64,000 nt of DNA from Vibrio superstes. GTDB taxonomy: Bacteria; Pseudomonadota; Gammaproteobacteria; Enterobacterales; Vibrionaceae. Shown piece by piece: positions 18,877 to 27,545 of the stretch. The notes under the pieces are model-generated. The model was not told the DNA's origin and searched no databases. It worked only from the letters and a program-made list of their open reading frames with translations. The stretch covers positions 186,001 through 250,000 of the forward strand of contig NZ_BCUR01000001.1 in NCBI RefSeq assembly GCF_003569005.1. The letters run 5' to 3'. Numbering within the stretch: the stretch's first letter is position 1; each line of letters starts with the position of its first letter. Made by a program: the position numbers and the translations under genes.

Positions 18877-19419
18877 TTGGCGCTCAAACCCACTATTTAT
18901 AAGTTTCGCGTAAACCTTGCCGACACTAATCGCAATCAATTTGATGACATTAATCTTACTGTAGCCAAGCACCCTTCTGAAAATGAAGTACGAATGCTGG
19001 TCCGCATCTTTGCATTTTGTCTAAATAACACCCCGAACCTAACCTTTACTAAAGGGTTGTCTGAGCAAGAAGAGCCTGATATTTGGGAGCTTTCTGATAT
19101 TGGCGATATTGTCACTTGGATAGAGGTTGGCGAGCCGTCAACGGATCGAGTTAAGAAAGCGGCGCGCAAATCAAAGCAGACTCACTTCTATACCTTCAAT
19201 GAAAACAAGTCCGATGTTTGGTTTAACAAAAATCAATCCGTGCTTCGCGAGTATGATGCGAGCATTACACAGTTTGACTTCGCTCCTATTGAAGAGCTAG
19301 TTTCAGGACTTGAACGAACCAACGATTTGAGCCTAATGATTTCGGGTAACAGCATGTTTGCCACTCTTGGCGATGTAAACACTGAAATCACCATTACAGA
19401 GTTGCAGGTTAAGTCTTAA
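18877..19419 (+). CDS. YaeQ family protein, TTG start
   Basis: A 180-residue protein of the YaeQ family, which has a PD-(D/E)XK nuclease-like fold but no proven activity. The sequence aligns from its first residue with E. coli YaeQ: MALKPTIYKFRVNLADTNRN, then the LARHPSE-like VAKHPSENEVRMLVRIFAF, FTKGLSEQEEPDIWE and WIEVGEPSTDRVKKA. The alignment fixes the start at TTG 18877; there is no ATG nearby and a GGAA ribosome site sits about 10 bp upstream. It stands alone with its own terminator. Confidence 0.9.
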   Translation: MALKPTIYKFRVNLADTNRNQFDDINLTVAKHPSENEVRMLVRIFAFCLNNTPNLTFTKGLSEQEEPDIWELSDIGDIVTWIEVGEPSTDRVKKAARKSKQTHFYTFNENKSDVWFNKNQSVLREYDASITQFDFAPIEELVSGLERTNDLSLMISGNSMFATLGDVNTEITITELQVKS

Positions 19420-19444
19420 TACCAATCTGCTCGGTACAAATTAA

Positions 19445-19486
19445 AAGGGCCTGCGTTCGCAAAAGCGTTAGCAGGCCCTTATATTT
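19445..19486 (+). terminator. Terminator after the YaeQ gene
   Basis: An interrupted hairpin whose outer ten base pairs are AAGGGCCTGC with its complement (19445-19454 and 19471-19480), followed by ATATTTT. It probably also ends minus-strand transcription of the channel gene in the other direction. Confidence 0.75.
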
Positions 19487-19501
19487 TCCAGCTATTGGTC
19501 T

Positions 19502-20164
19502 CTATTTCTTTTCATTCACTTGGGTTAAACCAGCACTCACTAAGCTCGATACTAAGATTGCTAGGTAGAACACCCCTGCAATTGCCTCGAAATACGCGAC
19601 AAAGCGAGTTAAAGGCTCGGTTGGCGCTATAACGCCGTAGCCCACAGAGGTCATAGTGATAAAGCTGAAGTAGATCATTCTAGAAAGGTTGTCTAGCCAA
19701 GGCCCATGTTCGATTCCATTAAAGCCCCCCTTCAGGACCTCTAACAGCAGCAGTTGCACGAACGCAAACCACAGCCCCATCATCAAATAGATACAGATTG
19801 AACCCACTATCTGATTTTTATCTATTTTCGGCGCGGTTAATACCAATTTGGTTGCATGCCTTAGATACTGTCCAATAAACAAAATCAAAGCACCTAGCGA
19901 AACAATAGCAAGATTCGCTGCTTCTAAAATAGAGGCCACCGAAGACAGCAACACAAGCACGATCAGAAAGCCTAACCAGCCCCGAACCCCCGTCTTCTTC
20001 TTTTCGATACCAAGAGTCGATGCCGACATACAAAACAACAAACCGACTAACACGATCCCCTGCCCTGTCTCAAAAAATTGTTCGAGAATTGCACAACCGA
20101 ATAACAGTACAATCAAAGCGACAAACAGATGTAAAAAGTTATCGCGCTCGGACATCTTTGCCAT
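19502..20164 (-). CDS. Potassium channel family protein
   Basis: A 220-residue membrane protein with roughly six hydrophobic segments and one pore loop, FSFITMTSVGYGVIAPTEPL, containing the K+ filter SVGYG near residue 175. The first segments lack a charged voltage-sensor helix, unlike the channel at 16046. Its start codon shares one base with the stop codon of the AI-2E transporter gene (TAATG), so the two are coupled. The substrate is presumably K+; gating is unknown. Confidence 0.87.
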   Translation of the reverse strand: MAKMSERDNFLHLFVALIVLLFGCAILEQFFETGQGIVLVGLLFCMSASTLGIEKKKTGVRGWLGFLIVLVLLSSVASILEAANLAIVSLGALILFIGQYLRHATKLVLTAPKIDKNQIVGSICIYLMMGLWFAFVQLLLLEVLKGGFNGIEHGPWLDNLSRMIYFSFITMTSVGYGVIAPTEPLTRFVAYFEAIAGVFYLAILVSSLVSAGLTQVNEKK

Positions 20165-21264
20165 TACTTACTCTCTTCTTCCACAGGTTCTGCTTCTAGC
20201 TGCTCTACATCAACCTCAGATTGAGCTAACCAAGCCACAAACAATCTATGAGTCACAGCAAGAACAACCGCACCTACAAACAAGCCAACGATTCCAGACA
20301 TAGCCATACCACCGATAGCACCCAGCAGGATAACTAACATAGGGATATCTGTTCCACGTCCCATTAGCATAGGTTTAAGCACCGCATCACTGGCACTGAC
20401 CAGAACACACCAAACCGTGAACACGCCTGCGACTAAGGTCGAATCAGTAGTCCAAGCGAAAATCAATGCAGGAATCAGCGCTAAGATTGGCGGAAGTTGA
20501 ATAATCGCAACAATCAACACGGCCAGCATCCAAAGGCCCGCAAAAGGAATACCTGCAAAATAGAGACCGATACCCGCCATGATTGACTGGGTAACCGCAA
20601 CGCCAATGACGCCTTGAACCACACTACGTACCGTCGCTACCGATAGCTTGGTAAATTGAGCGCCATACTCACCCGCTAGACGCACTGATACTTGCTGAAA
20701 AGACTTTTCACAAGCTTGAGCATTAGTCATAAAGATACCGGCAATTAATAGTGAAATCACAAACTGTAATACACTACCGCCGACACTACCAATGGCAGAG
20801 GCGACACTACCCAGAATACTCTTAATCTGTTCTGAATGCTGAAGCATTGCATTAGTTAAGTTTGATGAAAAGCCAAGCAAAGTTGAATAGAGCTTGTCAC
20901 CTACCACAGGCCATGACTTAATGCTCTCAGAAGGTGGCTTAAGCTCTAACGTACCTTCTTGGATCTGCTGATAAACATCACCCGCGGTGCTAAATAAACT
21001 ATCACCAATCAGATAAGCTGGAACCACCAACAAGATCACACCCGTGAGTGATAATAGCCAACTGGCCTTGCCTTGAGATAACCCCGTTTTATTTTGAATT
21101 CCCTTAACCAAAGGGAATAGTGCCGTTGCGATAATTGCGCCCCAGATAACAAGCAAAGCAAAAGGCCTTAATATTTGGAAACACCAAAAGAGAAGCATGC
21201 CGACGATAATTATCTTAATAAAGGCATCTATGGCTTGTCTGGAAAAATCTTGCGAAGAGTTCAT
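20164..21264 (-). CDS. AI-2E/PerM family transporter
   Basis: A 366-residue inner-membrane protein of the AI-2 exporter-like (UPF0118) superfamily, similar in size to E. coli YdiK. It has two N-terminal helices (FALLVIWGAIIATALFPLV), a central soluble stretch (about 85-145), and a C-terminal helical bundle with GIPFAGLWMLAVLIVAIIQLPP, the PP-containing family signature, near 235. Family members have been linked to autoinducer-2 or ion/proton exchange, but the substrate here is unknown. It is first in a coupled pair with a potassium channel. Confidence 0.88.
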   Translation of the reverse strand: MNSSQDFSRQAIDAFIKIIIVGMLLFWCFQILRPFALLVIWGAIIATALFPLVKGIQNKTGLSQGKASWLLSLTGVILLVVPAYLIGDSLFSTAGDVYQQIQEGTLELKPPSESIKSWPVVGDKLYSTLLGFSSNLTNAMLQHSEQIKSILGSVASAIGSVGGSVLQFVISLLIAGIFMTNAQACEKSFQQVSVRLAGEYGAQFTKLSVATVRSVVQGVIGVAVTQSIMAGIGLYFAGIPFAGLWMLAVLIVAIIQLPPILALIPALIFAWTTDSTLVAGVFTVWCVLVSASDAVLKPMLMGRGTDIPMLVILLGAIGGMAMSGIVGLFVGAVVLAVTHRLFVAWLAQSEVDVEQLEAEPVEEESK

Positions 21265-21440
21265 GAAAAGTCCTTGTAATACAATCTACTAAAGGTAGTT
21301 TAGATGATTCTACAGGTTATATAGACATAACCATCATCTTTTTTGCATCAAACAAGAAAAACACCCGCAACATAGTCACAACAAATAAATGCAGCGCAAA
21401 TGATAAGGCTCAGCAATAAGTTAAGGCTCTACAAACAAAA

Positions 21441-21471
21441 AAGCCGCTCACAAACTGAATGTGAGCGGCTT
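21441..21471 (-). terminator. Terminator of the permease-acetamidase operon
   Basis: A 12-bp perfect stem AAGCCGCTCACA with complement, followed on the minus strand by a T-run (TTTTTTG). It lies 18 bp past the permease stop. The rest of 21265-21440 shows no gene. Confidence 0.9.
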
Positions 21472-21488
21472 CCTTTTATAATTAATCT

Positions 21489-22814
21489 CTAATCCAGAGC
21501 TTCAATATTAATTGAAACACCGCGATACTTATTAATAGCGATAACAATGACGCCAACAACTAACCACGCCAATCCTAACATTTTTGCGCTTTGATCAAGC
21601 GCAATCCAAACATAAGAGAGTATAACGATGCCACAAAGCGGCGAGATACGTTCAATAAATACGTTTTGGCATTTGTTTTTGATGTTGCACCAAGATAAAA
21701 CAGCAAGGTGAAGCAAGATAAAGCCTGTTAAAGCTCCAAAGTTTACAAAGGAAACAAATACGTCCAAGTGGTCCTCAAACAAGAACACTAGTACTGCCGA
21801 TACCAGACCCGACATTGCAATCGCTACGTGTGGTGTCTTAAATCTTTCATTCAGTGTTGCAAGTGAGCGAGGCAAAACACCGTCGTTGGCCATGCCAAAT
21901 ATCACTCGTGACACCGCTGTTTGAGATGCCAGTGCATTGGTGATACCCCAAGATAGAGCCGTTAATAACGCACACGCTGTAGAGAGATAACCACCACCCA
22001 CAATTTTTGCAATCACATACCATGCATTACCGCTATTCGCTTGAAAGACATCAGGGTTAGGTAAAACCCAAGCGGCAAAAACCACTTGTGCCAAGAACAG
22101 TACTACAGCAATACAAAGAGAAACAAAGGGAACATAATGAGTTTTTACGCCATCTTTCGCCTCTTCTGTTAACGTAGAAACACCATCAAAGCCCAAGAAA
22201 GACATCACAGCAATTGACACTGCGCTGAACACCATGCCCACAGTAAAATGCTCTTTCTGGAAGAAAGGCGCCATAGTGAAACCTTGGCTATCAGGAAACT
22301 CACCTGTCGATAATCCGCGATAAGCCATGACAACAAAAATACCAATCAAAAGCAGCATAAAGGCAAGGAAGACTTTATTAACCTTATCAGTAAAGTTGAG
22401 CCCCACAAATGCGGCAACGGTATTAAAACTGATAAATACCGCAGCCCAAACCAACGCTGGCACTGAGGGAACAATCTCATGCATTGCAATAGTTGCTACT
22501 ATATACAGCAATGCTGGAATGATGATGTAATCGAGCAACATACACCAACCGCCAATAAAGCCGATGTTTGCGCCTAGTCCACGTTTGGCATACTCATACA
22601 CAGAGCCTGCTTTTCGAAACTCTTTCATCATTCGGCCGTATGACAAGGCTGTAAATAGCATTCCAACAAAACCAGTTAGATAAACCATCCCCACCATGCC
22701 ATGGCTGACATTGAATACGTCACCATAGATGCCAAATGGGGCGATGGGTACCATGAAGATCAGTGCGTAGATCAGTAGCCCACCAAAACTCATGTTCTTC
22801 TTTAATTGAGGCAT
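21489..22814 (-). CDS. APC-family amino acid permease
   Basis: A 441-residue inner-membrane protein with about twelve helices and APC-superfamily features: GGLLIYALIFMVPIAPFGIYG in helix 1, the unwound-helix glycine motif, AGSVYEYAKRGLGANIGFIGG in helices 2-3, and FLGFDGVSTLTEEAKDG near residue 215. It should import an amino acid or amine by proton symport. ATG 22814 is preferred to 22820 because the AAGGAG ribosome site is only two bases from the latter. It lies 18 bp after the acetamidase gene in the same operon, which suggests the permease brings in an amide-related or amine compound. Confidence 0.88.
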   Translation of the reverse strand: MPQLKKNMSFGGLLIYALIFMVPIAPFGIYGDVFNVSHGMVGMVYLTGFVGMLFTALSYGRMMKEFRKAGSVYEYAKRGLGANIGFIGGWCMLLDYIIIPALLYIVATIAMHEIVPSVPALVWAAVFISFNTVAAFVGLNFTDKVNKVFLAFMLLLIGIFVVMAYRGLSTGEFPDSQGFTMAPFFQKEHFTVGMVFSAVSIAVMSFLGFDGVSTLTEEAKDGVKTHYVPFVSLCIAVVLFLAQVVFAAWVLPNPDVFQANSGNAWYVIAKIVGGGYLSTACALLTALSWGITNALASQTAVSRVIFGMANDGVLPRSLATLNERFKTPHVAIAMSGLVSAVLVFLFEDHLDVFVSFVNFGALTGFILLHLAVLSWCNIKNKCQNVFIERISPLCGIVILSYVWIALDQSAKMLGLAWLVVGVIVIAINKYRGVSINIEALD

Positions 22815-22832
22815 ATCCATATCTCCTTTAAA

Positions 22833-23711
22833 TTATTTTAACCAGCTAAGATTGATGGTGACTTTGGCCGTTTTTAGAGGGTTAACAATCTGTGAAACGC
22901 CCAAGTCTGCACCGACACTCATCCATCGAGAGGCCACATGAGCCGTCATTTCATACTCTGTCATGAGGTATTGATGGGCTTTCTCTACAGCATGTGTTGC
23001 AGCCGCGTCCAGATCAGGGTCTGAGGCAATAAACGTAAACAAGTCTCCGTTTAACACCGCTGGAGTGGGTAAATTTGATTGCTTAAGTACTTCGACAGAC
23101 AGAGTCACCTTTCCAGGGATTTCTATGCCCGTACCTGACAGCTCCCCATCGCCCATAGCAGCATGAAGATCGCCCAATGAGAGCAAGCCACCTTGGTGGT
23201 TCACGGGAAGGTAAACAACAGAGCCTTGCTTTATTTCCTTGGTATCCATGTTCCCGCCGTGTTCACCAGGGCTTCCACATGCAATAGCACCCTCTGCTGG
23301 CGCCGTACCTATGACACCTACCATTGGAGATAGCGGAACATTTAGATTCGGCGCTATTTCTGCACTGTTTCCATTGATGGTTACAGGGTGAACAACCGAA
23401 GCTGAAAGTTTATGAGAAAGGCTACCAAACAGTTCAGATGACACCATTGAGCCTTTATCGGCTAATTCAATTTCATGGATGGTGACAGCTAACACATCCC
23501 CCACTTCTGCCCCTTGTACAAATACAGGTCCTGTCGCTGGGTTTACTTTTGCAAAATCGATTTCTTCTAACACATAGCCTGCTCCTTCCATTTGATTTCT
23601 AAAACAATCAAAGGTGTCGACGGTAAAGCGTTGGCTCAGTTCGATATGAACTACTGGGGTGTTGTCTTTGCTCATCGCATAAACATAATGCTCGGTGCTG
23701 ATATGGGTCAT
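22833..23711 (-). CDS. Acetamidase/formamidase family protein
   Basis: A 292-residue cytoplasmic enzyme of the FmdA/AmdA family, which hydrolyses short-chain amides to ammonia and the acid. Features include GPVFVQGAEVGDVLAVTIHE near residue 60, the catalytic-site region GEHGGNMDTKEIKQGSVVYL near 150, and LGDLHAAMGDGELSGTGIE near 180, the most conserved family block. ATG 23711 follows ACAGGAA; TTG 23717 is rejected. It is first in an operon with an amino-acid permease. The exact amide is unknown. Confidence 0.88.
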   Translation of the reverse strand: MTHISTEHYVYAMSKDNTPVVHIELSQRFTVDTFDCFRNQMEGAGYVLEEIDFAKVNPATGPVFVQGAEVGDVLAVTIHEIELADKGSMVSSELFGSLSHKLSASVVHPVTINGNSAEIAPNLNVPLSPMVGVIGTAPAEGAIACGSPGEHGGNMDTKEIKQGSVVYLPVNHQGGLLSLGDLHAAMGDGELSGTGIEIPGKVTLSVEVLKQSNLPTPAVLNGDLFTFIASDPDLDAAATHAVEKAHQYLMTEYEMTAHVASRWMSVGADLGVSQIVNPLKTAKVTINLSWLK

Positions 23712-24033
23712 ATTCAATTCCTGTCTGCTCTGTGCTTTTAAAAACGGGTAAAAGCTTTTGGAACATTCAGTCTAGTGAACCCCTGGTGTTATTGTATGAT
23801 GAAATGATTGTTTGAATAAATGGAAGGAACTTAGGTGATGGGAGACAAAGACATTGAAGCATCAAGGTTTAATTCTTTCAAAAAATGAACCCAACCAAAA
23901 TCAATATTTAGCAGGGCTATAAGACGTATCTAGCACCCAGTACTGCCCCGATAGCAAGAGCCCCTATGGAACTGGGTTCGATAAATAACTGAGTCTTAGT
24001 CTACCAATCCATTTTGCCTATTTTAGAAACAAA
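23712..24033. other. Gap upstream of the acetamidase gene
   Basis: No convincing gene. At 23936-23976 a nested hairpin is possible (CCCAGT with ACTGGG outside, ATAG with CTAT inside). On the minus strand 24000-23917 encodes a hydrophobic peptide ending SSIGALAIGAVLGARYVL and a stop, which looks like the last helix of a lost membrane protein. Confidence 0.4.
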
Positions 24034-24060
24034 AACGGCAGAGCCAAAGCTCTGCCGTTT
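24033..24060 (-). terminator. Terminator after ppiC
   Basis: An 11-12-bp stem AACGGCAGAGC with its complement around CAAA, with an A-run before it on the plus strand that provides a T-run for minus-strand transcripts. It lies about 36 bp past the ppiC stop. Confidence 0.85.
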
Positions 24061-24095
24061 AAAAATAGAGTATCTAAGACTAGGGCCTGTTGACC

Positions 24096-24374
24096 CTAAG
24101 TTCTATAAAGCACTTTTACCACATGCCAACCAAATTTAGTCTTAACTAAATGCGGTACTAAGGTTTCACCAGTAAAACAGATTTTATCAAACTGAGGCAC
24201 CATCTGACCTTTTTTAAACTCACCAAGGTCACCGCCTTTCTTACCTGATGGGCAGTTAGAGTATTTGCGCGCCAGGGTTTGAAACTTAGCGCCCTTCTTT
24301 AACTGTTTGATGATGTCTTCAGCTTGGTCTTTGTGTTTAACCAGGATATGTAGTGCGTGCGCGGTGCGTGCCAT
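24096..24374 (-). CDS. ppiC: Parvulin-type peptidyl-prolyl isomerase
   Basis: A 92-residue cytoplasmic single-domain parvulin, the size of E. coli PpiC. It accelerates cis-trans isomerisation at prolyl bonds. Family hallmarks are AHALHILVKHKDQAEDI at the start, FQTLARKYSNCPSGKKGGDLGEF, and GWHVVKVLYRT at the end; the first histidine and the last GWH correspond to active-site positions. It is a single gene with its own terminator. Confidence 0.95.
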   Translation of the reverse strand: MARTAHALHILVKHKDQAEDIIKQLKKGAKFQTLARKYSNCPSGKKGGDLGEFKKGQMVPQFDKICFTGETLVPHLVKTKFGWHVVKVLYRT

Positions 24375-24535
24375 GGTGGTGTCTCGATATGTTCAATTTG
24401 GACGCATTATACAAAATATCGAGGCACTTGTTAGCCCCAAGTTTGCCAATGACATCGTTTGTTGCAAGGAGCAGAAGTTAAAGACCCTAGATCAAAAACG
24501 CTGAGCAGTTAACTCAGCGTTTTAATGAATCTTGT

Positions 24536-24997
24536 TTATTTGGCTAGCTGTATTATGGTGCGACCAAACAGCCATTCAAGCTCTTTCTCACTCTCTTCAC
24601 CATACAATTCTTTTAGCATAACAAATAATCTATCGATGCCCTGCCTTGCAAACTCATGGGCACAATCAGAGGTAACAATGTGGTGGAACATCAAACGTAG
24701 AATTGCCAAGAACTGTGGCTTTTCAAGGGAGTCGATCCAGCTTTGTGAGAACCCTTGCAGGCCTGATTCTAAATTTAGGTGCTCTAAGAATAACTTATAG
24801 ATTCGGCCATCTAAAGCCGTTGTGAAGTCAGTTTTCTTTGGAAAGTGATGACTAATGCCAGTTCGAGATACACCAGTCGCATGACTTAAAGTAGTGTATG
24901 ACATCTTGTCATAGCCAATAGTCAATAATTGCTCAACGACTGCATCCATGATTTTGTTAATGGTGATTTCTGTATCTTCTTTACTGCGCTTTGGCAT
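24536..24997 (-). CDS. TetR-family transcriptional regulator
   Basis: A 153-residue short TetR regulator. The helix-turn-helix is YTTLSHATGVSRTGISHHFPKKTDF around residues 32-56. The ligand-binding part is unusually short and ends LEWLFGRTIIQLAK. ATG 24997 (MPKRSKEDTEI) is chosen because it begins the TetR pattern; the longer frame to 25066 adds hydrophobic residues not seen in the family. It diverges from the YfcZ/YiiS gene, across 216 bp. Its ligand and targets are unknown. Confidence 0.88.
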   Translation of the reverse strand: MPKRSKEDTEITINKIMDAVVEQLLTIGYDKMSYTTLSHATGVSRTGISHHFPKKTDFTTALDGRIYKLFLEHLNLESGLQGFSQSWIDSLEKPQFLAILRLMFHHIVTSDCAHEFARQGIDRLFVMLKELYGEESEKELEWLFGRTIIQLAK

Positions 24998-25213
24998 TAC
25001 ACCGACCTTTATGAATTGACTTATCTTGATTAAGTTAATACTCATATAGTTATAGCGTAGATTCAATATACGGAACCTTATTCTGACAATCTAATGACAT
25101 AACTCAGTAACCAGTTTCAGTTCCTGAAATTAATAGTTACACCTCAATGGATTTTTGTAGATGTAGCTCACATAGCTATGTAAACTGAGGCCAACCGTTA
25201 TAGGAGATAAACT

Positions 25214-25513
25214 ATGTCAAAACTAATTAAAGAGCCTGAAGTATGTGAAGCATGTGGCGTTGCAGGCGAGATGGGTTTTATTATCAACGAAGGTGATGAA
25301 GTTTCAGAAGTCTCTTTGTTTGCTGCAAGCAAAGAAGCGGTAGAAGCTGAATTCACAAAATACCTAGAGCTTGCTAAGAACGTAAACGCAGCTGTCGAGC
25401 ATGAAGTTGAAATTGAAGAAAAAGAACAATTTGAACTTCACGCTAAGCTTAAATTTGAAGTCAGTGCTGAAAAGCTAATCTTTGATCTTAAGAGCCGCTC
25501 TATTTCTCGCTAA
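25214..25513 (+). CDS. YfcZ/YiiS family protein
   Basis: A 99-residue acidic cytoplasmic protein matching the YfcZ/YiiS (DUF406) family: CEACGVAGEMGFIINEGDEVSEVSLF near the start, with a CxxCG pair, and a repeating acidic helix region AAVEHEVEIEEKEQFE. ATG 25214 follows a TAGGAG ribosome site. The function is unknown; E. coli paralogues are small stationary-phase proteins. It diverges from a TetR gene, which may regulate it. Confidence 0.9.
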   Translation: MSKLIKEPEVCEACGVAGEMGFIINEGDEVSEVSLFAASKEAVEAEFTKYLELAKNVNAAVEHEVEIEEKEQFELHAKLKFEVSAEKLIFDLKSRSISR

Positions 25514-25528
25514 GAGCATTCAAAATGA

Positions 25529-25557
25529 AAAAAGGTCGAACTCAGTTCGACCTTTTT
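25529..25557 (+). terminator. Bidirectional terminator
   Basis: An 8-bp GC-containing core GGTCGAAC with complement around TCA, extended by five A-T pairs and ending in TTTTT. It lies between the convergent YfcZ/YiiS and acyltransferase genes. Confidence 0.88.
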
Positions 25558-25580
25558 ATTTTCGCCCTTTCAAACTCGGC

Positions 25581-26723
25581 TTAAGCGACTTGCTCAGACT
25601 TATCTTTAGATAAGTTTCTTACTGGGTTTGCATAACCATCAATAAGGTACGCTTTAGCGCCCTCTTCCAGTTGAGCCAGTTTCGCCTCAAGCTTGTCTCT
25701 CGTTACTTGGTCAATACTGTCATCTTCAACACCAGCGGCAAGCAGATTAATAGGGAAAAGTTTGTAGTTATCATGAATTTGACGGTCTATTTCATCCGCC
25801 AATGCATCGGCATTATCAATATCGCTATTGATCACATCACCAAAGCTCACATTAATGCGACCTTTGTATCCTGTAATGCCTTTAACAATGCTATCGATGT
25901 CTTCAAACTCAGATTTCTTATATTCACCTAGGGTTGCTTTTTGATGCAACTCGTTGGCTTTGGCAATATCACACGGATCAATCTCATAAGAGATGGCCAC
26001 AGGGACTATTTTAAGGGATTTAACGTATTCAGAGAACGATAGCTTACGCTTGCGTCCCTCTAATTGAATCATCTTAAGAATTGCTGGATCAGTGAAATCA
26101 TTGCCATCTTTAGCGCGCCCTTCTTTTTGTGCGATCCAGATAGAGTTTCCTGTTTCCAATGAGTGCTTGATATAAGAAGACAAAAGCCCTAACGTCTTCA
26201 TCATTTCACGTGGCCCTTTAGCAGAACGCTTAACGATGAAACTCTTATTGATCTTCATTAACTCTGTAGAGCACGGCTTACTTAACAGGTTATCACCAAT
26301 CGCAATACGCATTGTCTGATGGTTTGTGTGGTGTAACCCATAGTTCACCAACGCCGGATCCATCGCAATATCACGGTGATTAGAGATAAACAGGTACGGT
26401 GTATTTTGGTCTAGCTTATCAAGTCCTTCAAAGTTGACGTCATCTGTCGTGCTGTCCAGTGCTTTCTGAAGGTATTTTTCTACTTCGACTTGCACTGCAT
26501 CGATAGAGTTGAGTTTTCCCCAACGATTCTTTAGATACAGTTTCACCAGAGGAGACATGAGCGCCTGAAACCATTTCGCATGGTTGCTGAACTTTTGGTT
26601 CAGTATTGCTGAGATAAATTCTTCGTCATTAATTAGTCGCTGGATTGCTGGGGCAATCTCTTCATCGTTATAAGGGCGAATCTCTTGGTAAATATCGTTC
26701 TCGGTAGACATATTCTTCTTCAT
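25581..26723 (-). CDS. PlsC-like phospholipid acyltransferase
   Basis: A 380-residue protein with a glycerolipid acyltransferase domain from about residue 95 to 300. The catalytic block is YLFISNHRDIAMDPALVNYG, in which His and Asp are separated by five residues as I count, as in the HRDI-type branch of the family. A second block is SIWIAQKEGRAKDG (substrate-binding EGR-like motif) near 195, and VPVAISYEIDPCD follows near 240. The N-terminal 95 residues are a helical extension. It should transfer an acyl chain to lysophosphatidate or a related lipid at the inner membrane. ATG 26711 (MSTEND) is a possible alternative start with a better GAAGAAG site. Confidence 0.85.
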   Translation of the reverse strand: MKKNMSTENDIYQEIRPYNDEEIAPAIQRLINDEEFISAILNQKFSNHAKWFQALMSPLVKLYLKNRWGKLNSIDAVQVEVEKYLQKALDSTTDDVNFEGLDKLDQNTPYLFISNHRDIAMDPALVNYGLHHTNHQTMRIAIGDNLLSKPCSTELMKINKSFIVKRSAKGPREMMKTLGLLSSYIKHSLETGNSIWIAQKEGRAKDGNDFTDPAILKMIQLEGRKRKLSFSEYVKSLKIVPVAISYEIDPCDIAKANELHQKATLGEYKKSEFEDIDSIVKGITGYKGRINVSFGDVINSDIDNADALADEIDRQIHDNYKLFPINLLAAGVEDDSIDQVTRDKLEAKLAQLEEGAKAYLIDGYANPVRNLSKDKSEQVA

Positions 26724-26884
26724 TCTCTAAAAATCACGCCGATTTTACGCACTTACGCGACAATTTACAGCTAGATCGTTGATGATTTTGTAAGGTCAGA
26801 CCATATAACCATACCATCTTGTCTCTTTTATTACTTTATTAGGGCACCAGAAAGCGCTAACCTAATGAAAACCCTGCTCAACAG

Positions 26885-27502
26885 ATGCTGAACGACATGC
26901 ATTACGCTATACAATTTGAAGATAAACAGTTCGAATACCTGTCTCTTACCTCAAGAAAACCCACCCTAAAGCACCAACTCATTCATGTTGTTGAGGGTTT
27001 GGTCAGCGTTAGATTAGGTAAGATTGAATATGCTATTGCAGCCGGTGATACCTTTTGGCTTCCTGCAAACTGCTTGTCTGCTTTAAGCTACTTTCCTAAT
27101 AGTCGATGCAAGGTTGTCGAAGCGTCACAACGTTTAAGCAAGCCCTTTCCGCATCAAGCAGGCTACGTGAAACCTAACACGCTAGTGTTATCGTTGCTCG
27201 ACAAACTGTCTGAAGTATCTAGTCTTTCAGAGCATCAGCAGGTTCTGCTGACTGCATTGCAGTACGAATTGCTAGAAATGCACCCTAACCTACAAACCAC
27301 CGCATTAAGCCACAAACTGAGCCACTGGGACAGCGCAGGTAAAGATCTATCCGCTGAATACCAGATGGTTATGAGAATAAAGGAAGCAGAGAAACTACGC
27401 CTATCAGGTAAAAAAGACGCTGCTATTGCTGAGGTTTTGTTTGCAGGGAACGAACAAGGCTACAAAATGGCTCGAATGGCTGTGCTGGGCGACACTCTCT
27501 AA
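26885..27502 (+). CDS. Cupin/AraC-like regulatory protein
   Basis: A 205-residue protein. The N-terminal 90 residues form a cupin-like fold (HQLIHVVEGLVSVRLGKIEYAIAAGDTFWLPANCLSAL), as in AraC-type ligand domains. The C-terminal part contains a helical segment (EYQMVMRIKEAEKLRLSGKKDAAIAEVLFAGNEQGYKMAR) that resembles one AraC helix-turn-helix; only a single such motif is present, so the protein is shorter than a normal AraC regulator. ATG 26885 is used; an in-frame ATG lies at 26897. Promoter and target are unknown. Confidence 0.6.
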   Translation: MLNDMHYAIQFEDKQFEYLSLTSRKPTLKHQLIHVVEGLVSVRLGKIEYAIAAGDTFWLPANCLSALSYFPNSRCKVVEASQRLSKPFPHQAGYVKPNTLVLSLLDKLSEVSSLSEHQQVLLTALQYELLEMHPNLQTTALSHKLSHWDSAGKDLSAEYQMVMRIKEAEKLRLSGKKDAAIAEVLFAGNEQGYKMARMAVLGDTL

Positions 27503-27511
27503 CGCAACTAA

Positions 27512-27534
27512 AAAGCGCCTTCATAAGGCGCTTT
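27512..27534. terminator. Bidirectional terminator
   Basis: A 10-bp perfect stem AAAGCGCCTT with complement around CAT, between the convergent cupin/AraC-like gene and the secreted-protein gene. Confidence 0.82.
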
Positions 27535-27545
27535 AAGAATGTCTC

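Noticed and set aside
19420..19440. AATACCAATCTGCTCGGTAC after the YaeQ gene as another repeat copy
   Set aside because: Only the first nine bases match the element at 46603 and no second end is present.
23820..24010. Guanidine or other riboswitch before the amidase-permease operon
   Set aside because: The conserved core sequences of the ykkC class are not seen; only a simple hairpin is present.
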